The notes under the pieces were generated by a model that was not told where the DNA came from, did no database searches, and saw nothing but the letters and a program-made list of their open reading frames with translations. The position numbers and the translations under genes were made by a program. Of a stretch of DNA of 64,000 bases, positions 37,431-48,940 are shown in pieces (positions within the stretch are counted from its first letter, which is position 1; every line of letters begins with the position of its first letter). Source of the stretch: Nymphaea colorata (lineage: Eukaryota; Streptophyta; Magnoliopsida; Nymphaeales; Nymphaeaceae); assembly GCF_008831285.2 (NCBI RefSeq), contig NC_045139.1, forward strand, positions 15,234,354-15,298,353, read 5' to 3'.

Positions 37431-37909
37431 TAAAGAAAAAAACGATCTCACACCAACGAGCAAGATTGCAAGAGTCAAAAAATTCACCAACAGTTTTCTA
37501 GGCATATCAACTTTATATCTTAATTAAATGTTAGAAGCTTGTGTAGCTTGTTGTGAATAGTATTACTTCTGTTTCTCACCCTCCCCGAATATATGCGTTT
37601 GTTCCTCCTATTCACAAGAAACAGAAGGCAGGGTTGAGAACGCTTTCAAGTCGTCGGATGTAGCTTAGGCTCTTCACTGAAGCGAACCATGTTGTTTCCC
37701 GTGTTCTTGCTATCCTGCTTTTAATTAGCTAGAACAGCCGTAACATAGCCCCAACAGTCAGATATTGTCTGTTATTTATAAAAACTTGACGAAAAGTTGT
37801 CGATGCACTGCCTAGATGGGTTTGCTCAAGAACTTTGAAAGTCCAACGTTCAAATTACCTCGAGCCATTCACTTGTTAGATAGTGCATAAAAAGAGTGAC
37901 AAGAGGGTA

Positions 37910-38199
37910 TCATATAGAGAAACAGTCATGGTTTGACATGACAAAAGTGCAGTTCATAGCCAGAAAGATGCCATGGTTGAAGAAACATTTTGGCTGGTAA
38001 AAGAAAAGAAGAAAAAAAGGCATGAAAAGTTTCATGCCAACAGCAGCAGTAAAGCTTCCCTTACATTAGAATAATCAAGAATGCCTGCACCCCCAACCGC
38101 ATAGCCAACTCCAAACAAAATGACTTCCCCATTGGCCGTAGGGTCCATAAGAGCACCAGGTAAATAGGAAATAAGCGGTTGGCCGGCTAGGTTCACTGA
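37910..38199 (-). other. two unassigned minus-strand exons, possible 3' end of a gene
   Basis: A 135-nt segment (38199-38065) has acceptor CTCCAG, donor GTAAGG and 45 open codons. It encodes a hydrophobic Gly-rich stretch (ILFGVGYAVGGAGIL) that looks like a membrane helix. A 71-nt gap ending in a long pyrimidine tract and ACCAG leads, in matching phase, to a 28-codon segment with a stop at 37910-37912. Upstream exons are not evident. I do not recognise the protein; it may be a gene fragment. Confidence 0.3.
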
Positions 38200-40969
38200 C
38201 TGGAGAACCTTTCAGCACACCGCCCACTGGAATTACCCTTAACGAAGAAGGCTGACACATTTCTGTGCTACCAGAACGATTTCCACACCTTCAAGTGCGT
38301 GAGAAGTGAACTTACAAAAAGCTACTACCTGATAGACCAGGGGCATAAAATTCATGTCACAAGTTTTTCAGACACACCTACCCCTTAATATGAACCGGTC
38401 CCTTGACCCTAGCATACAATGAGGCCTGAACTCATACTCATGAGGGCCACTTCCAGTAGTGTTAGCGCCATTTTGTGTCTAAGCTTCCTCGCTTTCCACA
38501 GAATCTGTCAAGTATCTCATTCAAATGCAAACTGGTACCCCTGGAGCACCTCTTGTCATAAGATCAAACCAGACTTTCCTAGCAGGTGAAGGGAGGGTAA
38601 TCCAGAAGTTGTATGCCGAAGAACAACACCTGGATTGGTCCAACATGTCCGTATGCTTCCATGGTTTTCTTAGCTATTGAAAGAAATCCTCATCGGCCAA
38701 AAGTAATGATATGAAGGCAATATATAACTGCCTAACTTGTTTGATACTCATTGAGCTTGTTTCATTTCTCCGTTGCGCAAGACCTAGATGCCACAGTACA
38801 AATATAACCGTTCCCATTTACAACGAGTGGAAATATTTGAGTCAGCACCTTGGAATACTCCTGCAAAAAGCACCGCAACTCCGTGATTGATAAGTTGGAG
38901 AAAAGGCAGGCTGATAAGAAATTACTACGGGATAAATATCAGGAACCACAGTGGGCCGAAAGTATAATACAAATTAGTACTTTGCACTCTGGTCATGTTT
39001 GTAATTCCCCAGCTTGTGTTGTAGGTCATAGAATCGTCCAATGGACCAACTTTCACATATTTAGACGGTCTTACATTTTACAGTTGACTTCAGCTTAACA
39101 CATGCAATTCTACTGTCAGTGCAGCTTGATTGTGAAAGAAACAGAGACGACTAAGTTCAAGGATGAAACAAGGCAAAGCAAAGCAAGCACCCCACTAGTG
39201 TCAGCGGTTGTGATTATCTTGCCAATCTCTGTTCTTCGACTGAGTTCAAGAATGAAACACAAGGCAAAGCAAAGCAAGCATCCCACTAGCGTCAATGGTT
39301 GTGATTATCTAGCCAACCTCTGTTCTAAATGTTCCCCGTCCATTCATCACTGTTGCTACAACCATCCAAATCACAAAAACTTTCCACGTCAAGCACTTGA
39401 AGATATTGTTGTAGCATGCAAGCACACATATATATCTGAAAGGAAACATTCCCCACGAATGGATGTGTATGGACAAATAAACAACCAATGCCCGTGCTCG
39501 TATATGCAGACCAAATTAGCAGGCTCATCCATAATTTGACAGAAACAGTTGCCCATCCCAGGGAAACACGCACAAGAGTAGTCTCAAGATGGGGGATTCA
39601 GAATGAAATAGAACAAGGGGCGAATCAGTTGACATCTGCATTTTCTAAGAGTGGTGTTTTTATTCAATTACGTTAAAGAGTTGGTCCCATCTAGAATTGA
39701 ACCTATGAATTTCATCATAAGGAATGCATCTCATGTTGCTGCAACAAGGTAACGAATGTGCACGAACCTGCAGCAGTTGTAAGATCAAGCGGAGTCACAG
39801 AGCAAAATGATCTGGAGCCTTATGGCAGAAAATAAACATTCCATCCAACAACGTAAACAACAGAAAACTTCCTCTCAACTGCAATTGCAAATGATATAAC
39901 ACAGTTACCCAGAGAGAAAATGAAGAGCAATATCATAAGCTGAAGCAAGGGAATACTAGAGGGTAATATGAAAGAAAAAGTGAGAACGGCTTCTTAAGCA
40001 AAAAGAAGCACGTTTCAGTCATAAGAAACCAATAGCAAAGTGAACGTGAAGTTACAGAATCTCAACATGGAATTGCTCTTGCCACCGGCACCAACTGAGA
40101 ACCAAGCGACATTAAATCAGCTAGAAGTCGATACTTCCTTCTAGTACAGTATAATATATAGCAAACTCACCAGAGTTAGGAGAAAAGGTTAGTCAACAAA
40201 ACAACTATACAAGGCGTGAGAAATTCGATTAAGAACCAAGAAAGAATCGCCACAAAAGGGAGTTCCCTTTACCTAGAAACAAGATTATCGATGAGAAACG
40301 AATTTCCCCATGCTTCTTTGTCTTTGGGAGAAGCACGATCATCCCTTTCCAAAGAACTGATTTTCCCATTCAAGGATGGAAATTCTCGTAAATATGAACT
40401 GGACAACCAACCTATTGATCATACGTCTGTATCCTGGCATACAAAATGAACGTAAATCTTCGAATGTCGAACAACCAAAAAACAAAGGAAGCCCATCACC
40501 TGAGGTCCTGAAAATCAATTCCGAACCAAAAGAAATTGAACCATGGCGCTTTTCCGGACCCAGTCACGCACCCGATTGCGTTCAACAATCCAATGGGACA
40601 ATCATCGAAAAAATAAACTATCGCACAACCGCATATAATCAAATATCACCCACGTTGTATTGTCTCGAAATTTTCCGTCGCAGTGTCACAGAAGAAAGAA
40701 AAGGGGAAACCGAGAACGATAATTGGAAAAGAGAAGAGCGAAATGGGAAGAATTCATGTTAAGAACATAATGACTAATAAAAAGTAGAAACGAAATACAG
40801 ATGAAGATCTACATGGATTCCTTATTTTACCAAATCAGCAGAGAGAAAAAGAGGGAAGGAACAGAGAGTCGGGAAGAGAACCCGTCCAGGACCAAATATC
40901 AACAATCATCGCCACCCAAGTGGCGAATCTCACACCGTGGTAACCCCGAAAATCACCAGCGAAATGAGC
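38200..40969. other. spacer with no recognisable gene
   Basis: Apart from a tandem duplication at 39.15-39.33 kb, I see only short frames without domain or splice support. The last few hundred bases before 40970 are probably 3' UTR of the minus-strand coiled-coil gene. Confidence 0.5.
39149..39328. repeat. tandem duplication of about 90 bp
   Basis: Two adjacent copies (39149-39237 and 39238-39328) both start GACT(A/G)AGTTCAAG and share GGCAAAGCAAAGCAAGCA and GGTTGTGATTATCT. They differ at scattered positions and by a 2-3 nt indel, so the duplication is not recent. Confidence 0.88.
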
Positions 40970-41287
40970 TCACGGATGCTGCAGTCGGTTGAGATTGCGC
41001 AGCTGGTCGGTGACCTGAACGACCTCCTCCCGCATGCTGCGGATGATATCGAGCGGGAGGGATCCGATCTTCTCGAGGAGGGAGGCCATGCGGCACTGGA
41101 GGCGGGCGAGCTCCTGCAGGAGGGCGCCGAGCTCGCCGTGGATCTGCATCCGCTGGTCGAGGTCGTCCTCCTCGACCCCATCTTGCTCCTCGCCGGCTTC
41201 CTCCGGCCGCTGGAACGCCAAGAAGAGACCCTGCTCCAGCAGCCTCTGCCGCTCCCTTGCTGCCCCCTCTCTTCCGCCGACCGCCAT
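40970..41287 (-). CDS. small coiled-coil protein, unrecognised family
   Basis: A single-exon minus-strand frame of 105 residues starting at ATG 41287; the frame is open for at least six more codons upstream but without another ATG. It is GC-rich, unlike its AT-rich surroundings, as expected of a selected coding exon. From about residue 35 it shows Leu/Met/Ile heptad spacing with many Glu, Arg and Gln (ELGALLQELARLQ, MASLLEKIGSL, REEVVQVTDQL), indicating a coiled coil. The N terminus is Gly/Arg/Glu-rich, with an acidic EEAGEEQDGVEEDD patch. There is no signal peptide or membrane helix, so it is probably soluble. I do not recognise the family; a partner-binding role is only inferred. Confidence 0.65.
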   Translation of the reverse strand: MAVGGREGAARERQRLLEQGLFLAFQRPEEAGEEQDGVEEDDLDQRMQIHGELGALLQELARLQCRMASLLEKIGSLPLDIIRSMREEVVQVTDQLRNLNRLQHP

Positions 41288-41534
41288 CTCGACGAAACCC
41301 AACACAAGGTAAAAAGGAAAAAAAAAAAAAAAAAGGTAGAGAGGAGGCGATGGGGTTAGAACTCAGCAACCTCTTCTTCTGGTTTCGATCAGAACAACCA
41401 AGGGGGGGCTTGATTGTTCCTTCTTCCTCGTCGTCTTCGTTTCTTCCCTTTGGGGTTAGGGTTCACGGGAAGGGAAGGGGCCGTCGGCTTTCCTCCTCCA
41501 AGACCCGGATCCCGCTGCCCTCTCTTTTATAATA

Positions 41535-41600
41535 TGTGCCAAATGGTGTGTAGGGTAGAGCGTGCGGCTCGTGAGCAACGCATCTCAGGTTCGATTTCCA
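41535..41600 (+). other. tRNA-like / SINE-head-like sequence
   Basis: TGGTGTGTAGGGTAGAGCG resembles a Pol III A box region and GGTTCGATTTCC a B box, spaced about as in a tRNA. GCTCGTGAGC between them forms a small palindrome where an anticodon stem would be, and CTCA/TGAG flank the T-loop-like part. The acceptor stem does not close well, so a tRNA pseudogene or SINE head is more likely than a working tRNA. Confidence 0.4.
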
Positions 41601-44600
41601 TGAGCGTTGCCTTCGACGGCGTTTGAGGTTAATGCTGAAGGGTTGCTTTAGGTGGCCGGAATTGTGGCTGCTTATGTATTCATATATTGTTTTAATGTGT
41701 AATCCAGACACACAATAATGGCTTCAAAAACTAGATAAACCTTGATTTTCATATATTAAACATTTTTTAAGAGTGCCATCCAAACACAACCACCCACCAA
41801 TCCATGTTATAAAGTATTAAAATATAATTTTCGTGAAAATCTGTTTTTTTAATAAGTTTTTGAAATATGTTTTGTATGTTGAAGTGATAGGACCAAAATG
41901 ATGTTTTTTGTATGAAAATCTTTCAATAGCTTTTAGAAAATGTTTTGTCAAAGCTCGGTTCTTCGCAGGTCCCACTTCGACAGGGACGTGGGCACTAAGC
42001 TGCTTATGTTTGACGGCATCACCAAATACGCGTTGTTTTGGTTTCCAGTTTTCAAGAAAATAATACCTGCCAAAAAAAAAAATATCATGAAAGTTACTTC
42101 TAGAAAAACATACAAAAATAACTGAAGAATGTTTATAATATCTCCAAAAGTAATTACAAATTAAGAGAGACATAAGAATCAAATCAGTTTAGTTGCCATC
42201 GATTTCATTCAAATCGCCAAATTATGATACCACTTACTCAAAATATCTAGTTTCAGGATTTATTCAAATATAGCGGCACAGAACGTGATTACTGCTCATG
42301 GTTTAGGCCAAGAATCGGACCCAGTACTCGGACCAAGTCTTGTTGGCTGGTCCTCTCGGAAGAATAGGTCCATGTGGGGGCGGCCTTCCTTCTGTGGGCC
42401 GGCAGCCACCGTCGATTAGTGGTGTAGTAATCACTTAACAGGCAGCGGCCGGTCAAGATTCCGATGGGCTGAGCTGAAGAAAAATTTAATTAATACTAAG
42501 TTCCCTAGTTGTGGTCTTATGTCAACTGACATGCATTCATGCGATTCGAACCGCTAAGATATTATTTTTTTTTTTAAAAATATTCATTAATCAGTTTAAA
42601 TTAAAAAAATAAGGAAAAAAATTTACCTCAAAATTGAAGCACACATGTAGTCTTTACAATGAGTTGTTTCCTTTTTCTAACTTTCAACGTGGAAAAACTT
42701 CAGGTCCTTATCATGTCTTCAACCATCGTGGAAGAACAATGCACTTCATTTTGATGGAACATTCTTGCTAATCGAAAGCCCCTACAAGAACTCCTTTGTC
42801 GAAGAGCAGGCGGATCCGTCTATAGATCTGCCAAATACCTCTGATCGGTGCCAAAAAAGAATGAGAAGAAGCCGGAAAAAGAGCAAAAATGAACATAGCC
42901 TCCAATAAGACGAACATAATAGAACCATATCTATGTCCTAAGGAGCTGGAGTAGAATGGCTGGCATGAATTGCTTTCCTTAATCCTTTTCTGGTCCTAAG
43001 AAAGAAAAAGTGAGGGGTACAGATGGCAGTATGAATAGATCCGAGCATCAATGCCCTTCAAATAATTGCTGTGATTTTATTAGGGAGCAGAGGAAGTTGC
43101 ATTCGGGCTGAGAGACTTGGTCGCTAACTAGAAGGCTAGTATCTTTGCACAAGCAAAACATGTATGCATATTTGTCTTGCTGATTTCATAGACAGAAGGA
43201 ACGAGTCTACATATCATACAGATCAATGTGATCGATGCAGATTACAGTAATGGAATCAGAGAGACTTCTGTTCTGAGTTCTTCGTGCATTTACCCCAAGA
43301 TTGCTGCACAACCAATTGGAGAAGATCGAAGCTTTGCTCGTTGTATTGGCCCTGACCTTGCACAATTCGGTTTCAATATGAAACCTACATTCAGGGGAAG
43401 AATTTACTTTTTCATTAAGTTTGCAAGGTGTCAACTGGTTGGACACCTGGAATGGCACTGTTACATGCATTTGTAGATTGTTTGCAGCTCAGAAAATTGT
43501 GCAGTCTTCATACCGTTTACTCTAACATGGTGTACATTTCCCAAGAGGTAGTTGTTAGTTTTGTTAATACTCATACGATGGCTGCTGATTCTGCTAGAGA
43601 GATGATTTCTTTCTTCTTTAGCTTTATCTTTTACTTCCTTTGCCTCATGCTGACTATGAACGATCAACTTATTCATAAAATCGACAAGATGGGCAGTGCC
43701 TTTATTCTGTTCGGTGCCATCATGATGAAGGATTTCCATATTCTTGCAATTTTTTGTTGGGGTCGACTATGCCATTTGATGGAGTTGGATCAACAGAAGA
43801 TAGCTGTCAAATACCAATGAATGGCATGAATAATTCGAAGATATTGCGCATAAAGATATGACATTTATCACCAAATTAATGCAAAAGTCTACCAAGCGAA
43901 CCAGTTAACCCATGATTCAACCATTCATGAGCTAAAACAGATGAATCAAAGTACCCCAGACCTGTTTCTATGTGCAAAGAGAGCTTTCCTTTTTCTTGTC
44001 AAAGTCTACTCATGCATGTATTCTACTGCATCAACTGTATATTTTAGCGATACCAATGTGAACTGCTGCAGCAGAATGGCTGAAACGAAAGCATGCTTTT
44101 ATCCCGCGCGTATCCAACTGAACTGTTGCAGAAAAGCCTCGAGGCAAATTCAGATCAAATGACATGACAAAACACGAACATCTCCTGTTGAGATCGACAT
44201 CATCCATGCTGCCATCTGTTGTCCGGCCGTTTTTGGCGCGTGGCCGGCGACGACTTCCTGGCGAATCGATCGGTGAGGTCAGGTCACTGTAATTAGTCGG
44301 CATCATGTCTCACCATTGAGACCCACCTCTGTTAGGGCGCAGGCATGGCCCATGAAAGGGACACAGTTTGAAAGATGCCGAGACATGTTCAACTGATGAT
44401 GTCGCAGAACTCCAACACCTTTCCACGAATGGTAAGGCTCAAATGCCACGTGGTTGTGATAAACTCCACAAGAGATGAGAATGATGAATTGACAATGTTG
44501 TCAACTAGAGTTGTCTGATTAACTCAATTAATATAATCTTATAGCTCATACGCGGTTTTGTATTAGTTTTAACATTTACTCAATTCACATATTTCATGAA

Positions 44601-47600
44601 TATATATACATGTATAGCTATTGCTACGTTAATCATGATTTAGTTGCTTTTACTCATCAAATTCATGAATTCAATATAAACTACCAGCCACCGAACAAAA
44701 GTAACATATTATTCGAAGATAAGATGGTACTTGGTATTAGTTTATGCTACTGATGAGATAAATTAATGAATAAGCACCAAGATGCCTTGTTTGGTTTGTT
44801 GGTAGCCCTAGTATTCTGCAGGCTCTCCATGTCTGCTCCATCTCCCAACCAATCTCATATTTGGGTCCTCAACATGTAGAACTTTTCTGAAGCCCAAGCA
44901 GAATATTGATCTTTGATGATTCCATTGAATGGCATCCGCTCAAGTTTGACAATAGAAATCAAATAGAAAACACAAACTTCTCACTGGAGATGGACTCATT
45001 GTCGGCCAATAATGCAGATTAGGTCATAAAATTCATGGTTGAAATTAAAACTCCCATGCTCAGACTGAAAATCTGACAGTACCCATCTCTTTCACAGATC
45101 TCCTCCTGCTAGAGAGTTGAATCGGAAGGTGCAAGAGAACCAAGCTCAAGGACGTTTGCTTTGTTGGTATCTCGCCCAGTCGCTGTTACTCCACCGGGAC
45201 AAAGAGCCCGTGCCCTTGTCATGCCCAGGACACAACACAGGCCCCAGCATCTGGGACATCGATTTTACATGTATGAATCCTAAGTAGCATCCTGGTCCCG
45301 AGTCCCTGTGCACCCGTCCCACCAACACTTGGTTGGAAAATATTTTCCTCTGCATGACACAGGCATCCGAAAGTCTCGGGAAAGGAATTCCATGTCGCGT
45401 TACATTTCTCTATAATTTCTCAAGGATTTGCTGTAAGGGGGTATAGTATAACTGGTCGAATCGGTTAGCATACCTACATATACTTTAAAAAAAACAACAT
45501 ATCATAACAAACCATGAACAAAAAGTTTATTCTTCTTCTTTAGTCATTTAATAATGAGAACAACATCACCCACTTCATATATATATATGTATATATATAT
45601 ATTGATTACTGAAGAAAAGTTAAATAACTAAAATAATTCTAGTTGTCATGGTTGTGGCTCGGATATGTAGTTTTAGAACACGGTTTTTGGTTAGGAAAGG
45701 TCGGACTGTTCCTCCTCCAACTGGCACAAGAGCAGACAGCAGCATTATTCTCTTCTGATTCCAGCTTCTAAGAAATGGTGAGAGGGAGAAAGGGCGGGAG
45801 GGCCAGTTGGTGTATGTCTTCACAGACGAAGAAAAGAGGGAGCATGTTTGGTTCTGTGATCAATGTTTGTCCCCAGAATCAGCTCTTTGGATCCGGCAAC
45901 CACCTCATGTGGCTCACAGGTTTTGCCTCTTCTTCCTCCAGCAGACCTTTTAATTAACACCCCCTCCCTTGTATGACCACAAATATTTTTTTTATCACAC
46001 TCCAATTATATATATATATATATTACTGATCCAGCGTGATGAAAATTAAGAAAAAAACAAGGGAGAAAAAAGTGATAAACTTTTTCATCATATAGTTTAT
46101 ATTTTTTTCCTTGTTTTTCTCTATACCATTTATCTGCTTCAGATGAACGACCATAGTTAGATGGTTGGGTGACTCTGGATAACCAAAGTCCTACTCGTTC
46201 ACTCACTCTATATATAAAACCTAGTGAAATAGGTTCATCTTTTTATCTATAGGTAGTCTTATTGATATCAGTGTGTATCAATCTGTCATCCTTTATAATA
46301 AGGATGTCAATAAATTTGATTTGGATATAATATTTTACCGAATAGTTTAAAAACATTGGATACATAAAAACTTTATATTTGATTGAAAAACCAAATTAGA
46401 TTCGGATTTAAGAAATGGCACTCGATTGGGTTCAAATTGAATTTGGATTTAAGCAAATATCTGACTGGATTCAGATTCAAATTGGATTTAGTTTTAATTA
46501 TATATCCTATATCTGATGTCCATACATTTCGAAAGTTGATTCTTAACACATTGCAATACAGTTAGGATCCAATTTAAAAGTCAGGATTTGGACGTAATTT
46601 AAAAATTAGATTCTGATTGTGAATTCAGGATCAGATTTAAATATGGTAAAGACTTTTCATCATTCATATTCGAATCTAAATTCAATTTCAAATACTTTAA
46701 CATCTAAACAAGCAGAAATGCTTGTACATTCGATCTGAACCTGATCTATATATTGACATTTCTAGTTTATATATATCATGAACTACCCATCAAATCAGAC
46801 TTCCCATCAAGTTGAAGGAATTGGATTCAAATAAGCCTGCAATTTTTAAAAGCATTGTTTGGAGTTGGATGACTTCTCTTTTAATTACATGTTTCCAAAT
46901 TGCATGAATTGCATGCGTTCAGATGAGTGCTTTGCAAGGCTACCAACACAGCATGTGACACCTGTCTTATTTCCCACTCAAAGTAGTTCCGACTCTCCGG
47001 CTCGGCGACATGTGTCCCTTGCACATTAGTCCACTCATAAATGACAGTTTACTTGATTCATTAACTAATTTGGGCAACGAAGCTTTGTGGCTGTGGACTA
47101 TGGAAGCCATGGCTAAATTCAACCTGGTTCGGTTCAATCTCCACAGAAAGTCCTCACATTTGCCCCGTGATTCTATTTGTCGTGTGGAATTTAGGAAGCG
47201 AAGAAAACTTAACATGGTCTACCATGGATGCATCTTCCCCATAAAATATTTTGTTCTCTTATTTTTAATTATATTCATTGGGCATATTCTCATCACTAAA
47301 GTATGTTTAAAATTATATGCACTTGTCTTTTCTCTCAGAATGCTGCTTTTCAAGGAGTAAATAAGTATAACTGAAAAGAACCTGCCCCGAACAAACCTAC
47401 ACTCACCTAAATGCAAAATTTCATTTGCTTTTCATACTTCAATTCAAGTCCACAAAGCTCTGCGGACTCAGCGGACGTCAACAAAACCATGTGAACTCAA
47501 TGGATGATAAAACGGCTCTTGGGTATCCCTCAATTCCTTTACACACAGTGAATTCATTGCGGTACAGACTAACTCTTTGCTTTTCTTTTTCTGTTTGTAT

Positions 47601-47999
47601 CAAAGAACTGTTTAAGGGCTGTCTGGTATTAGGAACAATCTATAAATGTTCTAAGAATCTGCTCCAAAGTAAGAGGAGATATCATGAAACAATTGAATAT
47701 GTATTGCATGAATCTATCATAATTTTGAAGTAGATTTATAGAACACTCTTATGTTGTTCTTAATACTAAACAATCTCTTATGTGTTCTTCCAGTGTAAAC
47801 GCAGACCCTGCCATCTTTAATCAAGGGGGTAAATGGAATACTCGTGATAAATATGAACATGGTGGAAAGAAATGAAATGCAGATGGCCCATTGAAGGGGG
47901 ACCCATTAAAGCAACAATGCCAGGACGGGCAGTTGGTCAGAAGGTGACAAAAGGGCCCAAAAGGTTCAAGAGTGGTAGGGAAGGGGTCGTTGCCGCGTC
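41601..47999. other. spacer, repeat-rich, no recognisable gene
   Basis: This is AT-rich DNA with microsatellites (45.57-45.60 and 46.01-46.02 kb) and a degenerate repetitive block at 46.29-46.77 kb. Open frames here are short and lack domain or splice support. The end merges into the PP2C promoter. Confidence 0.55.
46302..46767. mobile_element. degenerate repetitive element with ATGTCAAT ends
   Basis: The block opens with GGATGTCAAT and closes with the inverted ATTGACATTT. Its interior repeats GATTCGGATT/GGATTCAGATT-type words many times. Such ATGTCAAT-ended blocks are common dispersed repeats in plant genomes. The flanks share only a TTTATA word, so boundaries and class are uncertain. Confidence 0.4.
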
Positions 48000-48046
48000 G
48001 TCCTGACCAGTCCGCGTCGTTCTGACCCCTCCCCAAACTGAGCCTG

Positions 48047-48058
48047 CTATTTAAATGG
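48047..48058 (+). promoter_or_regulatory. candidate TATA box of the PP2C gene
   Basis: A TATTTAAA-type motif sits in otherwise GC-richer DNA about 300 bp before the donor of the 5'-UTR intron, giving a transcript start near 48.08 kb. Confidence 0.4.
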
Positions 48059-48363
48059 CAGATCGGCTCCTCCAAAGGAGAGAATCTTCCAAGAAAGGGT
48101 TGGGAGGCAGAGAACAAACCCCCATTTAAGGTACGCTAAAAAAGTGGGCTTCTCTTCTTGTTCATCAACCCCCAACTCTCCGCCACAAAACAAGGGAACC
48201 CAACACCTCCCCACAATCAATCGTCAAGCCCTCCTGCCTTCTTCCTCATAGATCTTTCTGACAGGAACCTGCAGATTTTGCCACCGCCAAGATCCAGTTT
48301 TTGATGTTCATCAGAGGCACATAAAGTGGAGTTGTATATCATTGAATCACATGGGTTGTCAAG

Positions 48364-48833
48364 GTATGTGATGAATTTGGCTGGAAAGTTTTTCATAATT
48401 TTTTCTTTTTTGTTTTATTGTCAAGGGGGACTTCTGCCATTTTGGCCCATACGCATTTGCTCTAGCTTTGGGATTTCGCCAGGATGGGTTTGAGATTCAC
48501 CGTGTTGCTGCGCCTGTTATAAGGCTTTCTGTAACTCGGATTGTGGTTGGGTTTCAATTAGATGCAATTCCCGATTCTTCTATCGAATGGCCATTTTTTT
48601 CTCCGAGGTTCTGGATCAAATTTGTGGGTGTTGTTCACCTTGTTCTTGTATAACACTTTCCAGAAATTGAATTCTATTGACCACATGCTGGTTGCTATCT
48701 CTGAGATTTTCTGGATCATAAGGATTCCTCTGAGTTGGGTCCTTTTTTTAATTTCACTTTGTTCAAAGTTCTGCGTGCCAAGTACCCATTTTTTTTTCTA
48801 GTTGCTGATATTTGTTGGGGTTGAGCTTTGCAG
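48364..48833 (+). other. 5'-UTR intron of the PP2C gene
   Basis: The leader appears split: TCAAG|GTATGT at 48364 and TTTGCAG ending at 48833, followed by 107 nt of leader to the ATG. The intervening DNA is T-rich like an intron. Confidence 0.6.
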
Positions 48834-48940
48834 ATTTGTGATCTCCTGCGCTTCTCGCCGATTGAGTTGTTCTTTGGTTTGAAACCAGATTGATGGTGGT
48901 ACTGTTTGCCGTTTCCTTTCGTGGTTGAGGCATAAGTAGG

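Noticed and set aside
39102-39539. 145-codon plus-strand frame
   Set aside because: It includes a degenerate tandem duplication, has no domain and no splice partner.
41034-41532. Plus-strand Arg/Ser-rich frames over the small coiled-coil gene
   Set aside because: Shadows of the GC-rich minus-strand coding exon.
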